DNA of 64,000 nt, from contig NZ_FPBP01000001.1 of NCBI RefSeq assembly GCF_900116705.1, forward strand, positions 62,001-126,000, given 5' to 3'. This DNA comes from Halomonas korlensis (GTDB taxonomy: Bacteria; Pseudomonadota; Gammaproteobacteria; Pseudomonadales; Halomonadaceae). The stretch's first letter is position 1. Every line of letters starts with the position of its first letter. The position numbers were made by a program, and so were the translations under genes. The notes beneath the pieces are model-generated. The model ran no database searches. It was not told the origin of the DNA and was given only the letters and a program-made list of their open reading frames with translations. Shown here piece after piece: positions 30,293-39,336 of this stretch.

Positions 30293-32196
30293 CAGAACTC
30301 CGGGCCGATGGCGAAATGAATCCGCCATGAATCGTCATCATCAAAGGGGTGGGCGATATCGAAACGCACCGGTCCCACGGGCGAGACCCAGCGAACGCCA
30401 AGTCCCGCGCCGGTATTCAGGTCAGTTGGGCCCCAATCATCGAAGGCGTCACCGGTATCGACGAAGGTGGCGCCCCACCAGTCGCCGGTCACGCGCCGCT
30501 GGTATTCGATACTGGCGGTGAGCAACTGTTGACCACCGAGCAACTCACCTTGTTCATTACGTGGAGCCAGGCTTTCGTAGGAGTAGCCCCTCACTGAGCG
30601 GTCACCACCGGTGAAGAAACGCAGCGAAGGGGGAATTTCGTTGAACTCGCTGGTCTCGATGGTGCCGAGGCCCGCACGACCGACAAATCGATTGTCATTC
30701 CCGACCATACGAATCCACTGGGTCTCGCCCGTCACCCTGACAAAATCAGCGCCCGATCCCCAGAGACCATCAGAGACCTCGAAGGACAGCCGTTGCCGAT
30801 CACCCCAGGTCGGGAATGTCGGGTTGCGTGTTCGAGTGCGAGACCAGCTGATACCCGGGTATACCAGCAGCACCTGCTGTTCATCGCCGGCTTGGGTAAA
30901 GTCTTCAAAGGTACTGCGCAGGAAAAGTGTCTGAACCCAGTCATTGTCGAACTCCCAGCGCCGCGCCGCTTCAATGGTCGCCTGGAGCGACTGGGTGTCC
31001 TCGTTATCCAGGTTTCGAAAGCCATACTGGAACCGGTAACTATCGCGCAGGGGGTCGTCGAGTGGCATCTGGTAGGTGCCGGTAAATCGCTGCTCGGGTG
31101 CCGACAGGAAAAGCTCGTGGTCCAATCCATGGCCATAGCGGTTGATCCACGGCTGCTCCCAGGAAAACCGGGTACGTGGTCCCACATCGGTGGCATAACC
31201 CAGGCCGATCTCGAATTGATGGCGGTCGGCGGGAGTGACACGCACATCGATGGGCACCGTGGAACGTTTGGGTTGATTCAGGCTGCTTGCGGCTGCCAGC
31301 GCGTCCTCCGACAGCCGTGGTTCGGTTGTCGTATCGCGGCTGTCCTGGCTAACCCGGGCGTCATCGCCCTCCAGTTCGAGGGTATTCCAGAAACCTGATT
31401 CCCGCTCGGGCAGGACAAGACTGGCAGACTCCTCGAGTCTTGGGCGCACCGTGATCGTATTGAACCAGTTGGTCTGCCCCAGGCGCTGATTGAAGCTGGC
31501 AAGCTCGCCGGCCAGGTAGGGATCGCCGGGGGCGAACGGAAGTAGGTTGCGCAACCGCTGCTCCTCGATGTGACTACCCGCGAACGTCACATCGCCGAAG
31601 CGGTAGCGTGGACCGCTATCCAGATGAAGATAGAGCCGAGCACTCTCCGCGTAGGGCCGGACTTCCATACGCCGATCGACAAAGCGCCAATCGAAATAGC
31701 CGCGTTCCAGGGAAAGGTTCGCCAGGCGTCCGCGAAGCCGGTCATAGGGCGCATGAACGAGAGGATCGCCTATCTCGAGAGGAAAGGCATCGAGGGCCTG
31801 CTCAAACGGTGGATCATCGGCGGCATCGCCCTCCAGGCGGAACTCGAGAGTCTCGATAGTGACGCGTGGGCCGGGTTCGATGGCCAGTTCCACGTAGTCG
31901 GGCGGGTCATTCTCGTCGAGCTTGTGGACGATCTGCGGCGAATAATAGCCATAGACGCGCATCGCTTCACGAGTGCGGCGCTGAACGCCGCTCTCGATTC
32001 GGCTGCGGCTGAGTGCAGTGGCATCGAGGCCGTCCAGGTACTGGCGAATGTTGTCGGCGACATCGCCCTCAACCCCCTCGATGCGCGCCTCGAGGCACCA
32101 TGCAGAAGACGCCGTACCCAGCAGGCCGATACCTAAACACATCCTTATCAAGGCCTGGCGGACTCTCGCCGGGCCGGCAATCATGCGCTTTCCCAT
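30292..32196 (-). CDS. tamA: Outer-membrane Omp85-family protein TamA
   Basis: A 634-residue outer-membrane protein: signal peptide (to about residue 34, SSAWC), three N-terminal POTRA domains (about 35-280) and a 16-strand Omp85 barrel with the signature VRGYSYESL near residue 535. It partners with TamB. The ATG at 32196 is used here; another at residue 5 (32184) is possible. The C-terminus ends in Phe as expected for outer-membrane beta-barrels. Coupled to tamB. Confidence 0.93.
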   Translation of the reverse strand: MGKRMIAGPARVRQALIRMCLGIGLLGTASSAWCLEARIEGVEGDVADNIRQYLDGLDATALSRSRIESGVQRRTREAMRVYGYYSPQIVHKLDENDPPDYVELAIEPGPRVTIETLEFRLEGDAADDPPFEQALDAFPLEIGDPLVHAPYDRLRGRLANLSLERGYFDWRFVDRRMEVRPYAESARLYLHLDSGPRYRFGDVTFAGSHIEEQRLRNLLPFAPGDPYLAGELASFNQRLGQTNWFNTITVRPRLEESASLVLPERESGFWNTLELEGDDARVSQDSRDTTTEPRLSEDALAAASSLNQPKRSTVPIDVRVTPADRHQFEIGLGYATDVGPRTRFSWEQPWINRYGHGLDHELFLSAPEQRFTGTYQMPLDDPLRDSYRFQYGFRNLDNEDTQSLQATIEAARRWEFDNDWVQTLFLRSTFEDFTQAGDEQQVLLVYPGISWSRTRTRNPTFPTWGDRQRLSFEVSDGLWGSGADFVRVTGETQWIRMVGNDNRFVGRAGLGTIETSEFNEIPPSLRFFTGGDRSVRGYSYESLAPRNEQGELLGGQQLLTASIEYQRRVTGDWWGATFVDTGDAFDDWGPTDLNTGAGLGVRWVSPVGPVRFDIAHPFDDDDSWRIHFAIGPEF

Positions 32197-32264
32197 ATAA
32201 TAGGTTTCCCTAGCCTGGAGGTCACACCATCGGTACTACTCAACGCAGGGTGGTCTTACTCAAC

Positions 32265-33104
32265 TCAGGGTTGCAGGGCTTCCAGCTGGGCACTTAAAGC
32301 AAGTTGACCACGTCGTAACTCGGCAAGCTCATCCTCCAGGATATCCAGCCGTGCGTCGGTGGCGTTGCTGCGTTGCTGTTCAGCCTCCCGTGAGGATTCA
32401 ACGGATTCAATCGCCTCAGCGAGCTGCGACTGACGGTTATTGAAGTCCTCTAGCTGGCGCTGGGTGCTGGCCAATCGTTCTTCCAGCATAGACTGCTCAG
32501 TCTCGAGTGTGGCGATCAACTCATTTTCCACGGTGTCGAGGCGTTGCTCATCGCGCTCCCTGGCCTCGGCAATCGCCATGAGCCGTTCCTCCAACGCTGC
32601 TCGCCCCTCTTCCCCTACCTGTTCCAAGGCGTCCAGGGACATCCTTGCCGAGGCAATCAAGGCATCGCGTGCCTCGCCGTCGCTCACCACTTCGGTTTGA
32701 CGGGTCACCAACTCATCGAGGCGTTCATCCATGGCCGGCAGCCGAGACTCCACTCTTTCCTGTACCTCCTCGAAACGCTTTTCGAATGCCGAATCACGCG
32801 CCTCGAGTGCTTCGAGACGGGACTCCAGCGACGCCAGGACATCGCCATCTCCCTGCTGTGCGTCGAAACGCGCATGAACATTGGAGACTTCACCGCTAAT
32901 TCTCGTCAGCTCTCGCTCGAACCGCGAGCGCTCCTGCCAGCCGGTCCAGGCAAGTGCCAGGCAGCCACCCAACAACAACAGTACCAGCAGCCACAAGGGC
33001 CACATCCGCGGCGCGGGTGGCTGACGCAGGCGAGGTGCCAGGCTGGAATCCGGGTCCGGAACGATCGGTCGTGTGTGCCGGCGGTCTTCCGGGCGCTCTG
33101 CCAT
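32265..33104 (-). CDS. Single-pass membrane protein with a long coiled coil
   Basis: A 279-residue protein: an N-terminal cytosolic Pro/Arg-rich tail (about 1-33), one transmembrane helix (WPLWLLVLLLLGGCLALAW) and about 220 residues of Glu/Arg/Leu heptads, so an extended periplasmic or cytosolic coiled coil. I do not recognise a family and cannot name a partner; its position right upstream of tamA on the same strand suggests an envelope role. AAGGAG lies 6 nt before the ATG. Confidence 0.65.
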   Translation of the reverse strand: MAERPEDRRHTRPIVPDPDSSLAPRLRQPPAPRMWPLWLLVLLLLGGCLALAWTGWQERSRFERELTRISGEVSNVHARFDAQQGDGDVLASLESRLEALEARDSAFEKRFEEVQERVESRLPAMDERLDELVTRQTEVVSDGEARDALIASARMSLDALEQVGEEGRAALEERLMAIAEARERDEQRLDTVENELIATLETEQSMLEERLASTQRQLEDFNNRQSQLAEAIESVESSREAEQQRSNATDARLDILEDELAELRRGQLALSAQLEALQP

Positions 33105-33354
33105 GGCAGACTCCTTTCTTCGTTCATCGTTCTTCGTGCGGGTGACCTACCGCGTACGGCAGGGAGCGTCGGTAATGTTGTCTCCGAGACGGTTGGCGTG
33201 TCGACCGCCCATGTAACCCGGTATCATGGTGCCGCGACGATAGTTTCACAGCGTTTTCATAGTGTAAGGTTTTTGCTGACGAAGCACACGGGCTCACGCC
33301 AATGCCCGGATGAACACGTCTCCCCGAGCCTAACGACGAGCGAGAATGACCTTA

Positions 33355-33939
33355 ATGGCCTTCGAACTACCCGCCCTGCCCTATGACAGGAACGCACTCG
33401 AGCCCCATCTGTCCGCCGAGGCGCTCAATCATCACTATGGAAGGATTCATCGCTCGCATGTCACTGCGCTCAACGCGTTGGTCGAAGGCACCGCGTTGAG
33501 AGGGAAGTCGTTGGAAGAAATTTTGAATGTCTCTTTTGGCCGAACCTTTGCCCAGGCAGCAGAGGTCTGGAATCATGCCTTTTACTGGCATTGCCTCACG
33601 CCCAAGGGCGATGGCGAGCCAACCGGCGCCCTGGCAGATGCCCTCAACAGGGCATTTGGCGATATCTCGACGTTCCAGCAGGCCTTTCACGTGAGCGCCA
33701 TGAATAACGAGTCGGCCGGCTGGACCTGGCTGCTCAGATCCGGCAATGACAGTGTCGAGATTCTCAATACCGGCCACGGCGATACACCCATTGCCCACGG
33801 TCGAGTCCCGCTGCTCGCCTTCGATGTCCACGAACATGCCTACGCCGTCGATTATGGCGACTCGCGCAGGTGCTATCTGGAAAGTCTATGGAAGGTGATT
33901 AACTGGGATTTCATCGCACAGAGCTTCACCACGCCCTGA
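33355..33939 (+). CDS. Fe/Mn superoxide dismutase homologue with an altered second shell
   Basis: A 194-residue protein aligning without gaps to E. coli SodB (MAFELPALPYD, GKSLEEIL, VWNHAFYWHC, SAGWTWLL, VINWDF). All four metal ligands are present: His27, His74, Asp157 and His161 (Met1 numbering). However, residues that are nearly invariant in the family differ: SodB His30 is Ile31 here, Tyr34 is His35, Gln69 is Glu70, Trp158 is His159 and Tyr163 is Ala164. SodB Ala141 is Gly, so neither the Fe-type nor the Mn-type glutamine is present. It may have a changed or lost activity. Start chosen as the ATG giving the family N-terminus; an ATG at 33346 also exists. Confidence 0.85.
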   Translation: MAFELPALPYDRNALEPHLSAEALNHHYGRIHRSHVTALNALVEGTALRGKSLEEILNVSFGRTFAQAAEVWNHAFYWHCLTPKGDGEPTGALADALNRAFGDISTFQQAFHVSAMNNESAGWTWLLRSGNDSVEILNTGHGDTPIAHGRVPLLAFDVHEHAYAVDYGDSRRCYLESLWKVINWDFIAQSFTTP

Positions 33940-33965
33940 AGGCCTAGCCGATCGCCAGGCCTTCA
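33937..33965. terminator. Hairpin between the sod and ugd-like genes
   Basis: Perfect 9-bp arms TGAAGGCCT (33937-33945) and AGGCCTTCA (33957-33965) with an 11-nt loop; the left arm includes the SOD stop codon. It lies between the ends of two convergent genes. There is no T-run, so it is a weak bidirectional terminator candidate. Confidence 0.45.
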
Positions 33966-34013
33966 CGTGATGCAGAAACGCTGCGCAGTTGCGCTCGATG
34001 TATAGATTACAGA

Positions 34014-35312
34014 TCAGCGAGGATCGGCGCGTCGGCCAATGCCTCGGTAATAGAGCCCCTGACTCGCCACCCAGTCCGGCTCGAAGATGTTGCGACCGTC
34101 GAGCAGCAGTTTCTCTCCGAGCAAGCTGACCAGGCGAGGCCAGTCGGGGTTCCAGTAGTCCTTCCACTCGGTCACCAGCAACAGCGCGTCGGCCCCCTGG
34201 CAGGCAAGATAGGGGTCGTCTTCAAAGACCTCCAAGAGCGGGTGCTCGCCGACCTCGGCCAGCAGGGCATGAATAGCCGAGGGGTCATGCAATCGCACAT
34301 GCACCCCCTGGGCCCACAGTGCTCGAAGCAGGGTCAATACGGGAGCATGATCGATCCGTGCCGTACCCGGCTTGAAGGCCGCCCCCCAGATCGCCACGGT
34401 ACGCCCCTGCAACTGGCCATGGAAATGCGCCCAGAGCTTGCGGAACAGGGTTTCCTTCTTGTGCTCATTGATGTCGAGCACCTGGTCGAGCAGCGCCGAG
34501 TGGCGGCCGCTCGCCGACTGGACATCGGCCAGGCGCATCAGGTCACGTGAGAAGTTGGGACCCCCGAAGCCGCAGCCGGGATAGAGATATTCATAGCCGA
34601 TACGGGAATCGGCGCCCATGCCGCGGCGCACGAACTCGACATCGACATCGAGGGAGTCGGCCAGACCGGCAATCTCGTTCATGTAGCTGATGCGCGTGGC
34701 CAGCATGCCGTTGATCGCCAGCTTGGTCAGCTCCGCGGCTCGGCGCGGCATGCGCTGGATCACCTCGCTGCGCCGGTTGAAGGCGCGTAACAGCTCGCGG
34801 ACACGCCGGGTGGCCTCTTCATCGTCGCAGCCCAGTAGCCAGCGGCTGGGACGCGAGAACGTATCCCAGGCGCGCCCCTCCTCCAGCAGGTCGGGGAGCG
34901 CGACGGCCGTCCCGTGACCCTGCAACGACGCCTCAAGTCGTTCGGTCTCCCCCACCGGGAAAGTCGAGTTATTGATCAGCACGAAACCCTCGGCCGCGTG
35001 CTGAACGAGGTCGCCGAGAAGCTGGTCGCAATCACCGCGTTGTTCCGGCGACAGGGCCAGCCACAGGATCTCGATGTCGTTATGGAGGGTTGCCAGCGAG
35101 TCGGCGCTCTCGAGCACACGCAGACTTCCCTTGGCAAAGCTGTCATTCAGCTGCGCGATGAGCTGGGGTTCGCGCAGCAGCCAGTCGGATGCGGCCAATT
35201 GTGGCCAGGAAGCCGCGGCATGCGGCAGCCAGATGACCTTGTGGCCCACCCAGGAAAGGGCCGCGGCAGCCGTGGCGGCTGACAGTTCACTACCGTGTAC
35301 CAGGATGCGCAT
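34014..35312 (-). CDS. UDP-glucose dehydrogenase-like protein lacking key catalytic residues
   Basis: A 432-residue protein of the UDP-glucose/GDP-mannose dehydrogenase family: STFPVGE, AELTKLAINGMLATRISYMNEIA, GCGFGG, EWKDYW and DGRNIFEP are family motifs. Two essential sites are changed. The NAD-binding GxGYVG loop at the start is HGSELSA, and the acidic residue after beta-2 is absent (WLPH). The catalytic Cys of GGSCFPKD is Asn here (GGPNFSRD). The protein is therefore probably not a normal NAD-dependent dehydrogenase. It lies 3 nt after galU, which supplies UDP-glucose, so a UDP-glucose-binding or regulatory role is possible (inference). Confidence 0.85.
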   Translation of the reverse strand: MRILVHGSELSAATAAAALSWVGHKVIWLPHAAASWPQLAASDWLLREPQLIAQLNDSFAKGSLRVLESADSLATLHNDIEILWLALSPEQRGDCDQLLGDLVQHAAEGFVLINNSTFPVGETERLEASLQGHGTAVALPDLLEEGRAWDTFSRPSRWLLGCDDEEATRRVRELLRAFNRRSEVIQRMPRRAAELTKLAINGMLATRISYMNEIAGLADSLDVDVEFVRRGMGADSRIGYEYLYPGCGFGGPNFSRDLMRLADVQSASGRHSALLDQVLDINEHKKETLFRKLWAHFHGQLQGRTVAIWGAAFKPGTARIDHAPVLTLLRALWAQGVHVRLHDPSAIHALLAEVGEHPLLEVFEDDPYLACQGADALLLVTEWKDYWNPDWPRLVSLLGEKLLLDGRNIFEPDWVASQGLYYRGIGRRADPR

Positions 35313-35315
35313 AGT

Positions 35316-36206
35316 TCATTTCCCGCCAGCGTAGCGGGTCAGCAGCTCACGAAACCCTTCCCCGTAGCGGGCATGACGACGGCCGTAGGCGAGGATCGCC
35401 TCCAGATAGCCGAGCTGATGGCCACAGTCATACGTCTTGCCGCGCATCCGCCAGGCATCTACACCCTCCTGCTGACGCAACGACTCGATGGCATCGGTCA
35501 ACTGGATTTCATCCCCGGCACCCGGTGGCGTTTCGGCAAGTAGCGGGAAAATACGGCCTGGCAGGGCGTAGCGACCAATGACCGCGAGGTTAGAGGGTGC
35601 CTCGTCAACGGCCGGCTTTTCCACGACACCGGCCATCTGACGAGACTCACCGGGGGCAGGCAATTCGCCACGGGTATCCACGATGCCATACTTGTACGTC
35701 ATGTCGTGGGGGACCTCCTCGACCATCAGCTGTGTACGACCGGTACGATCGAATGCCTCCAGCATACCGGCGAGATCATTGCGTGAGAGTCCCGTGTCGT
35801 CGACCAGTACGTCGGGGAGCAGCACGGCAAACGGCTCATCATCACCGATGATCGGCCGGGCACAGAGCACCGCATGGCCGAGCCCCAACGGCTCGGACTG
35901 GCGTATGCTGATGATGTTGACGTCCCCGGGCACGATGGAACGCAGCTCCTCGAGCAGGTCGTGTTTGCCCTTGGCTTCCAGGGTGGCTTCAAGTTCGAAA
36001 TGCTTGTCAAAGTGATTTTCGATGGCACTCTTGCTGCCGTGAGTCACCAGCACGATATCCCTGATGCCGGCATCCACGGCTTCCTGTACCACGTACTGGA
36101 TTACCGGACGGTCGACGATGGTGATCATTTCCTTGGGTATCGCCTTGGTGGCGGGGAGGCAACGAGTGCCAAAACCGGCAACGGGTAACACTGCCTTGTG
36201 AATCAT
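35316..36206 (-). CDS. galU: UTP--glucose-1-phosphate uridylyltransferase
   Basis: Makes UDP-glucose from UTP and glucose-1-phosphate. The 296-residue enzyme opens with VLPVAGFGTRCLPATKAIPKEM, the nucleotidyl-transferase loop, then VIQYVVQEAVDAGI and the GYALPGRIFPLL-type core. Length fits the family. Start 36206 gives the family N-terminus MIHKAVLPVAG; an extension to 36254 lacks similarity. It is followed by the ugd-like gene in a tight two-gene unit and is divergent from ubiG. Confidence 0.94.
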   Translation of the reverse strand: MIHKAVLPVAGFGTRCLPATKAIPKEMITIVDRPVIQYVVQEAVDAGIRDIVLVTHGSKSAIENHFDKHFELEATLEAKGKHDLLEELRSIVPGDVNIISIRQSEPLGLGHAVLCARPIIGDDEPFAVLLPDVLVDDTGLSRNDLAGMLEAFDRTGRTQLMVEEVPHDMTYKYGIVDTRGELPAPGESRQMAGVVEKPAVDEAPSNLAVIGRYALPGRIFPLLAETPPGAGDEIQLTDAIESLRQQEGVDAWRMRGKTYDCGHQLGYLEAILAYGRRHARYGEGFRELLTRYAGGK

Positions 36207-36349
36207 GGGGCCATCCTTGTCGGGCGAGTCGAGATGCGGCCGGGACGGCGACATGGGAATGCCGCCCTGGGTGCGCGTAGAATGTCATGATACCGAACGA
36301 CACACGGCTTGCCACTGTGGCTGACCGAGGACACCAGCGGAGAATTCAG

Positions 36350-37075
36350 ATGATAGACAGCCGACCACCGTCGGACAATGTTGACGCGGCGGAAATTGCC
36401 AAGTTCGATACCATGGCCGACCACTGGTGGGATCTCGAAGGCGATTTTAAACCACTGCACGATATTAATCCGTTGCGACTGGACTTCATCGATGCCAGGG
36501 CTGGGCTTGCCGAGCAGAAGGCGCTCGATGTGGGCTGTGGCGGCGGCATCCTTGCCGAGGCCATGGCGCATCGAGGCGCCCGTGTCACCGGGATTGACCT
36601 GGGCGAGGCACCCTTGGCGGTGGCGCGACGCCATGCGGCGAAAAGTGGCAAGGAGATCGACTACCGCTGGATCAGCGTGGAGAAGCTGGCCGAGGAAACG
36701 CCGGGCAACTTCGATGTGGTGACCTGCATGGAAATGCTTGAGCATGTGCCCCATCCGGCCTCGGTGGTGCGTGCCTGTGCGCGGCTGGTGAAGCCCGGCG
36801 GTCAGGTGTTCTTCTCGACGCTCAACCGCAACCCCAAGGCCTATGCCCTGGCAATCTTGGGTGCCGAATACGTTCTGCGCATGCTGCCTCGCGGCACCCA
36901 TGATTATGACAAGTTCATCCGCCCCTCAGAACTCGCCAGTTGGTGCCGCGAAGCGGGGCTAGAAGTCCGCGAGCAGAGCGGCCTGGTCTACAATCCGCTG
37001 ACACGACGCTATCGGCTCTCGGCCAACGATGTGTCGGTCAATTATCTCATGCACTGCCGCCGGAAAGCCGTCTGA
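36350..37075 (+). CDS. ubiG: Ubiquinone biosynthesis O-methyltransferase
   Basis: SAM-dependent methyltransferase catalysing both O-methylations in ubiquinone synthesis. The 241-residue protein has motif [32 protein letters not shown] and [20 protein letters not shown], the UbiG signature. Start 36350 has GGAG upstream. Its TGA overlaps the ATG of mupP (TGATG), implying translational coupling. Confidence 0.96.
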   Translation: MIDSRPPSDNVDAAEIAKFDTMADHWWDLEGDFKPLHDINPLRLDFIDARAGLAEQKALDVGCGGGILAEAMAHRGARVTGIDLGEAPLAVARRHAAKSGKEIDYRWISVEKLAEETPGNFDVVTCMEMLEHVPHPASVVRACARLVKPGGQVFFSTLNRNPKAYALAILGAEYVLRMLPRGTHDYDKFIRPSELASWCREAGLEVREQSGLVYNPLTRRYRLSANDVSVNYLMHCRRKAV

Positions 37076-37737
37076 TGCCTGTCGACCCGCGCCCCCTGAC
37101 GCTGCTGTTCGACCTGGATGGCACCTTGGTCGATACCGCGCCTGACCTGGCTCGGGCCACCAATGCACTGCGCGAAAACCATCGACTCGCCCCGCTTCCC
37201 TATACGGTGATCCGGGCCCAGGTCTCCAACGGCGGCAGTGCACTGGTCACCCTTGCCCTGGGTCTCGAGAAGCACGCCTCTGGCCACAACACCGCCCGAG
37301 ACTTTCTATTGGAGGCCTACGGTCGCGCCGTGGCGGTGGAGAGTTGTGTCTTCCCCCCCCTGACGAGGTTGCTGGACGCCTGGGAAGCACAAGCGCGACC
37401 CTGGGGCATCGTCACCAATAAGCCCCGAGCCTATGCCGAACCATTGATCGAGGCCTTGGGACTCACGCCCGGTGTGTTGCTATGCGCCGATGACCTGCCG
37501 GTCAAGAAGCCTGCGCCGGAACCACTATGGGAAGCGGCCCGGCGGCTGCGTAGCACACCGGAGGATTGCTGGTATATCGGGGATCACCTGCGTGACATGC
37601 AGGCCGCGCGAGCCGCCGGCATGGCGGCAGTGGCCGTGGGCTATGGCTACATCGAGGAAGGGGATGACTACCGCGCCTGGCCTGCCGATCGTTGGTTCGA
37701 CACTTCGGAGGCGCTGGTCGAGGCACTGCTGGGATGA
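37075..37737 (+). CDS. mupP: N-acetylmuramic acid 6-phosphate phosphatase (HAD family)
   Basis: A 220-residue HAD phosphatase: motif I FDLDGTLVDTAP, motif II IVTNKP, motif III/IV KKPAPEPL and WYIGDHLRDMQAARAAGM. It resembles phosphoglycolate phosphatase (gph), but the order ubiG, this gene, yciK matches the pseudomonad locus where the enzyme is MupP, acting in the AmgK-MurU cell-wall recycling route. I therefore prefer mupP, though family membership alone cannot separate the two. The start overlaps the ubiG stop. Confidence 0.8.
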   Translation: MPVDPRPLTLLFDLDGTLVDTAPDLARATNALRENHRLAPLPYTVIRAQVSNGGSALVTLALGLEKHASGHNTARDFLLEAYGRAVAVESCVFPPLTRLLDAWEAQARPWGIVTNKPRAYAEPLIEALGLTPGVLLCADDLPVKKPAPEPLWEAARRLRSTPEDCWYIGDHLRDMQAARAAGMAAVAVGYGYIEEGDDYRAWPADRWFDTSEALVEALLG

Positions 37738-37756
37738 CAGCCCAATATGGCGTCCG

Positions 37757-38521
37757 CTATGCAGGTTTCGGCGGCTGGGCATCGAACCTCTCACCACTAT
37801 AGCCACGACTATCGGGTCCCATCAACCACAGGTAGGTAGGCATGATTTCCTCGGGCGAGCGCAGGGCCATGGGGTCCTCGCCCGGGTAGGCGGTCTTGCG
37901 CATTTGGGTACGAGTCGCGCCGGGATTGAGGCTGTTGACGCGCAAGGTGCCCAAATGCTCGACCTCGTCCGCCAGTACCTCGACGAAGCCCTCGGTGGCA
38001 AACTTGGACACCGCATAGGCGCCCCAATAGGCACGCCCCTTGCGCCCGACACTTGACGAGGTGAACACCACCGAGGCATCAGGCGAGGCCTTGAGCAAGG
38101 GCAGCAGCGCCTGGGTCATCCAGATCGGGCCGTTGATATTGATCTGCATCACCTGCTCCCAGAGTTCGGGATTGTACTGCTCGAAGGGAGTGATGCGCCC
38201 CAGGATGCCGGCATTGTGCAACACGCCGTCGAGCCGCCCAAATTCACGGTCAAGCGTCTCCGCCATGTCGTGATAGTCCTTGAGGGTGGCGCCCTCGAAG
38301 TTCAGTGGGAAGATGGCAGGCTGAGGAGAGCCCTGCGCTTCGATCTCATCGTAGACCTTTTCCAGCTTGGCGATGGTGCGGCCGAGCAATACCACCGTGG
38401 CCCCACACGCGGCGTAGGCCAAGGCCGCCGCCCGGCCGATGCCATCGCCCGCCCCGGTCACCAGGATGATTCGATCGCGAAGCAGCTCCGCCGGCGGCTG
38501 GTAATCGATCTTGCAGGTCAT
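37757..38521 (-). CDS. yciK: YciK-like short-chain dehydrogenase/reductase
   Basis: A 254-residue SDR: NAD(P)-binding TGAGDGIGRAAAL, the LHNAGILGR core, catalytic Ser in VVFTSSSVGRKGRAYWGAYAVSKFATEG (Ser, YxxxK as YAVSK) and PGATRTQMR. Start 38521 has AAGGAGCC upstream. In pseudomonads the gene follows mupP on the same strand; here it is on the opposite strand, convergent with mupP, 19 nt away. Substrate unknown. Confidence 0.88.
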   Translation of the reverse strand: MTCKIDYQPPAELLRDRIILVTGAGDGIGRAAALAYAACGATVVLLGRTIAKLEKVYDEIEAQGSPQPAIFPLNFEGATLKDYHDMAETLDREFGRLDGVLHNAGILGRITPFEQYNPELWEQVMQININGPIWMTQALLPLLKASPDASVVFTSSSVGRKGRAYWGAYAVSKFATEGFVEVLADEVEHLGTLRVNSLNPGATRTQMRKTAYPGEDPMALRSPEEIMPTYLWLMGPDSRGYSGERFDAQPPKPA

Positions 38522-38537
38522 CGAGGCTCCTTGATAA

Positions 38538-39305
38538 TCAGTTATCCTGGCGCAGGAAATCGTTGGCCAGTCCGGCGGCACTGGTGTCGGGGTGCTCTTC
38601 GATCACCCGCTCCAGAAGGGCTCGGCTCTCTTCCGGCTCCCCCTGGCGCGCCTTGAGCAGGCCGTACTTGTAGAGCGTATCGGGCGCCTTGCGGCTCTGT
38701 GGAAAGTCATCGAGGACACGCTGGAACGCCGACTCGGCCTGCTCGAGCTCGCCTTCGGCGGCGTACAGCTCCCCGAGCCAGTAGTAGGCATTCGCGGTCA
38801 AGCCGGTATCGGGATGATTATCGACATAGGCGACAAAGGCATCAATCGCCTCGCTGAACTCGCGCGACTGAACATGCGCGAATGCCGCCTGATATTCCGC
38901 CTGAGCCTCGGCATTGGTGCCGCTGGGGGATGGCGCATTCGCCACCTGCCGGGCGGCCTCTTCGTCGACCTCGGCACCGGCATCGACGCCCGCCATGTTT
39001 GAGGCCAGGCGATCCTCGATATCCAGGTACTGCTCGCGGGTCTGGCGGCGCAGCTGTTCGATCTGGTGGCGCAGTTCCTCGACCTGACCGCGCAACTGCC
39101 TGAGTTCTTCCTTGTGCTGCTCGACCTGGTTGAACAGCACCAGGCTACCGCTGGATTCCTCGCGTACCTGCGTCTGTTCATAGAAGGAACGCGGCTGTTC
39201 GGAGAGATCCTCGATCAGCGGCTGTTGCGCCATGGCGGGTACCCATACGGACAACGGGAGCACCAAGGCTCCCGCGCCGCACAGTCCTTTCAGACCATGT
39301 TTCAT
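38538..39305 (-). CDS. cpoB: Cell division coordinator CpoB (YbgF)
   Basis: A 255-residue periplasmic protein: signal peptide (VWVPAMA-QQ), a coiled coil (about 60-110) that trimerises, and a C-terminal TPR region (AEYQAAFAHVQSREFSEAIDAFVAYVDNHPD, YYWLGELYAAEGELEQAESAFQRVLDDFPQS). CpoB links the Tol-Pal machine with PBP1B at constriction. Start 39305 has AAGGAG upstream. Last gene of the tol-pal unit. Confidence 0.93.
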   Translation of the reverse strand: MKHGLKGLCGAGALVLPLSVWVPAMAQQPLIEDLSEQPRSFYEQTQVREESSGSLVLFNQVEQHKEELRQLRGQVEELRHQIEQLRRQTREQYLDIEDRLASNMAGVDAGAEVDEEAARQVANAPSPSGTNAEAQAEYQAAFAHVQSREFSEAIDAFVAYVDNHPDTGLTANAYYWLGELYAAEGELEQAESAFQRVLDDFPQSRKAPDTLYKYGLLKARQGEPEESRALLERVIEEHPDTSAAGLANDFLRQDN

Positions 39306-39336
39306 GCGTGTCTCCTTGACGTGCAAAGACGCCGGC

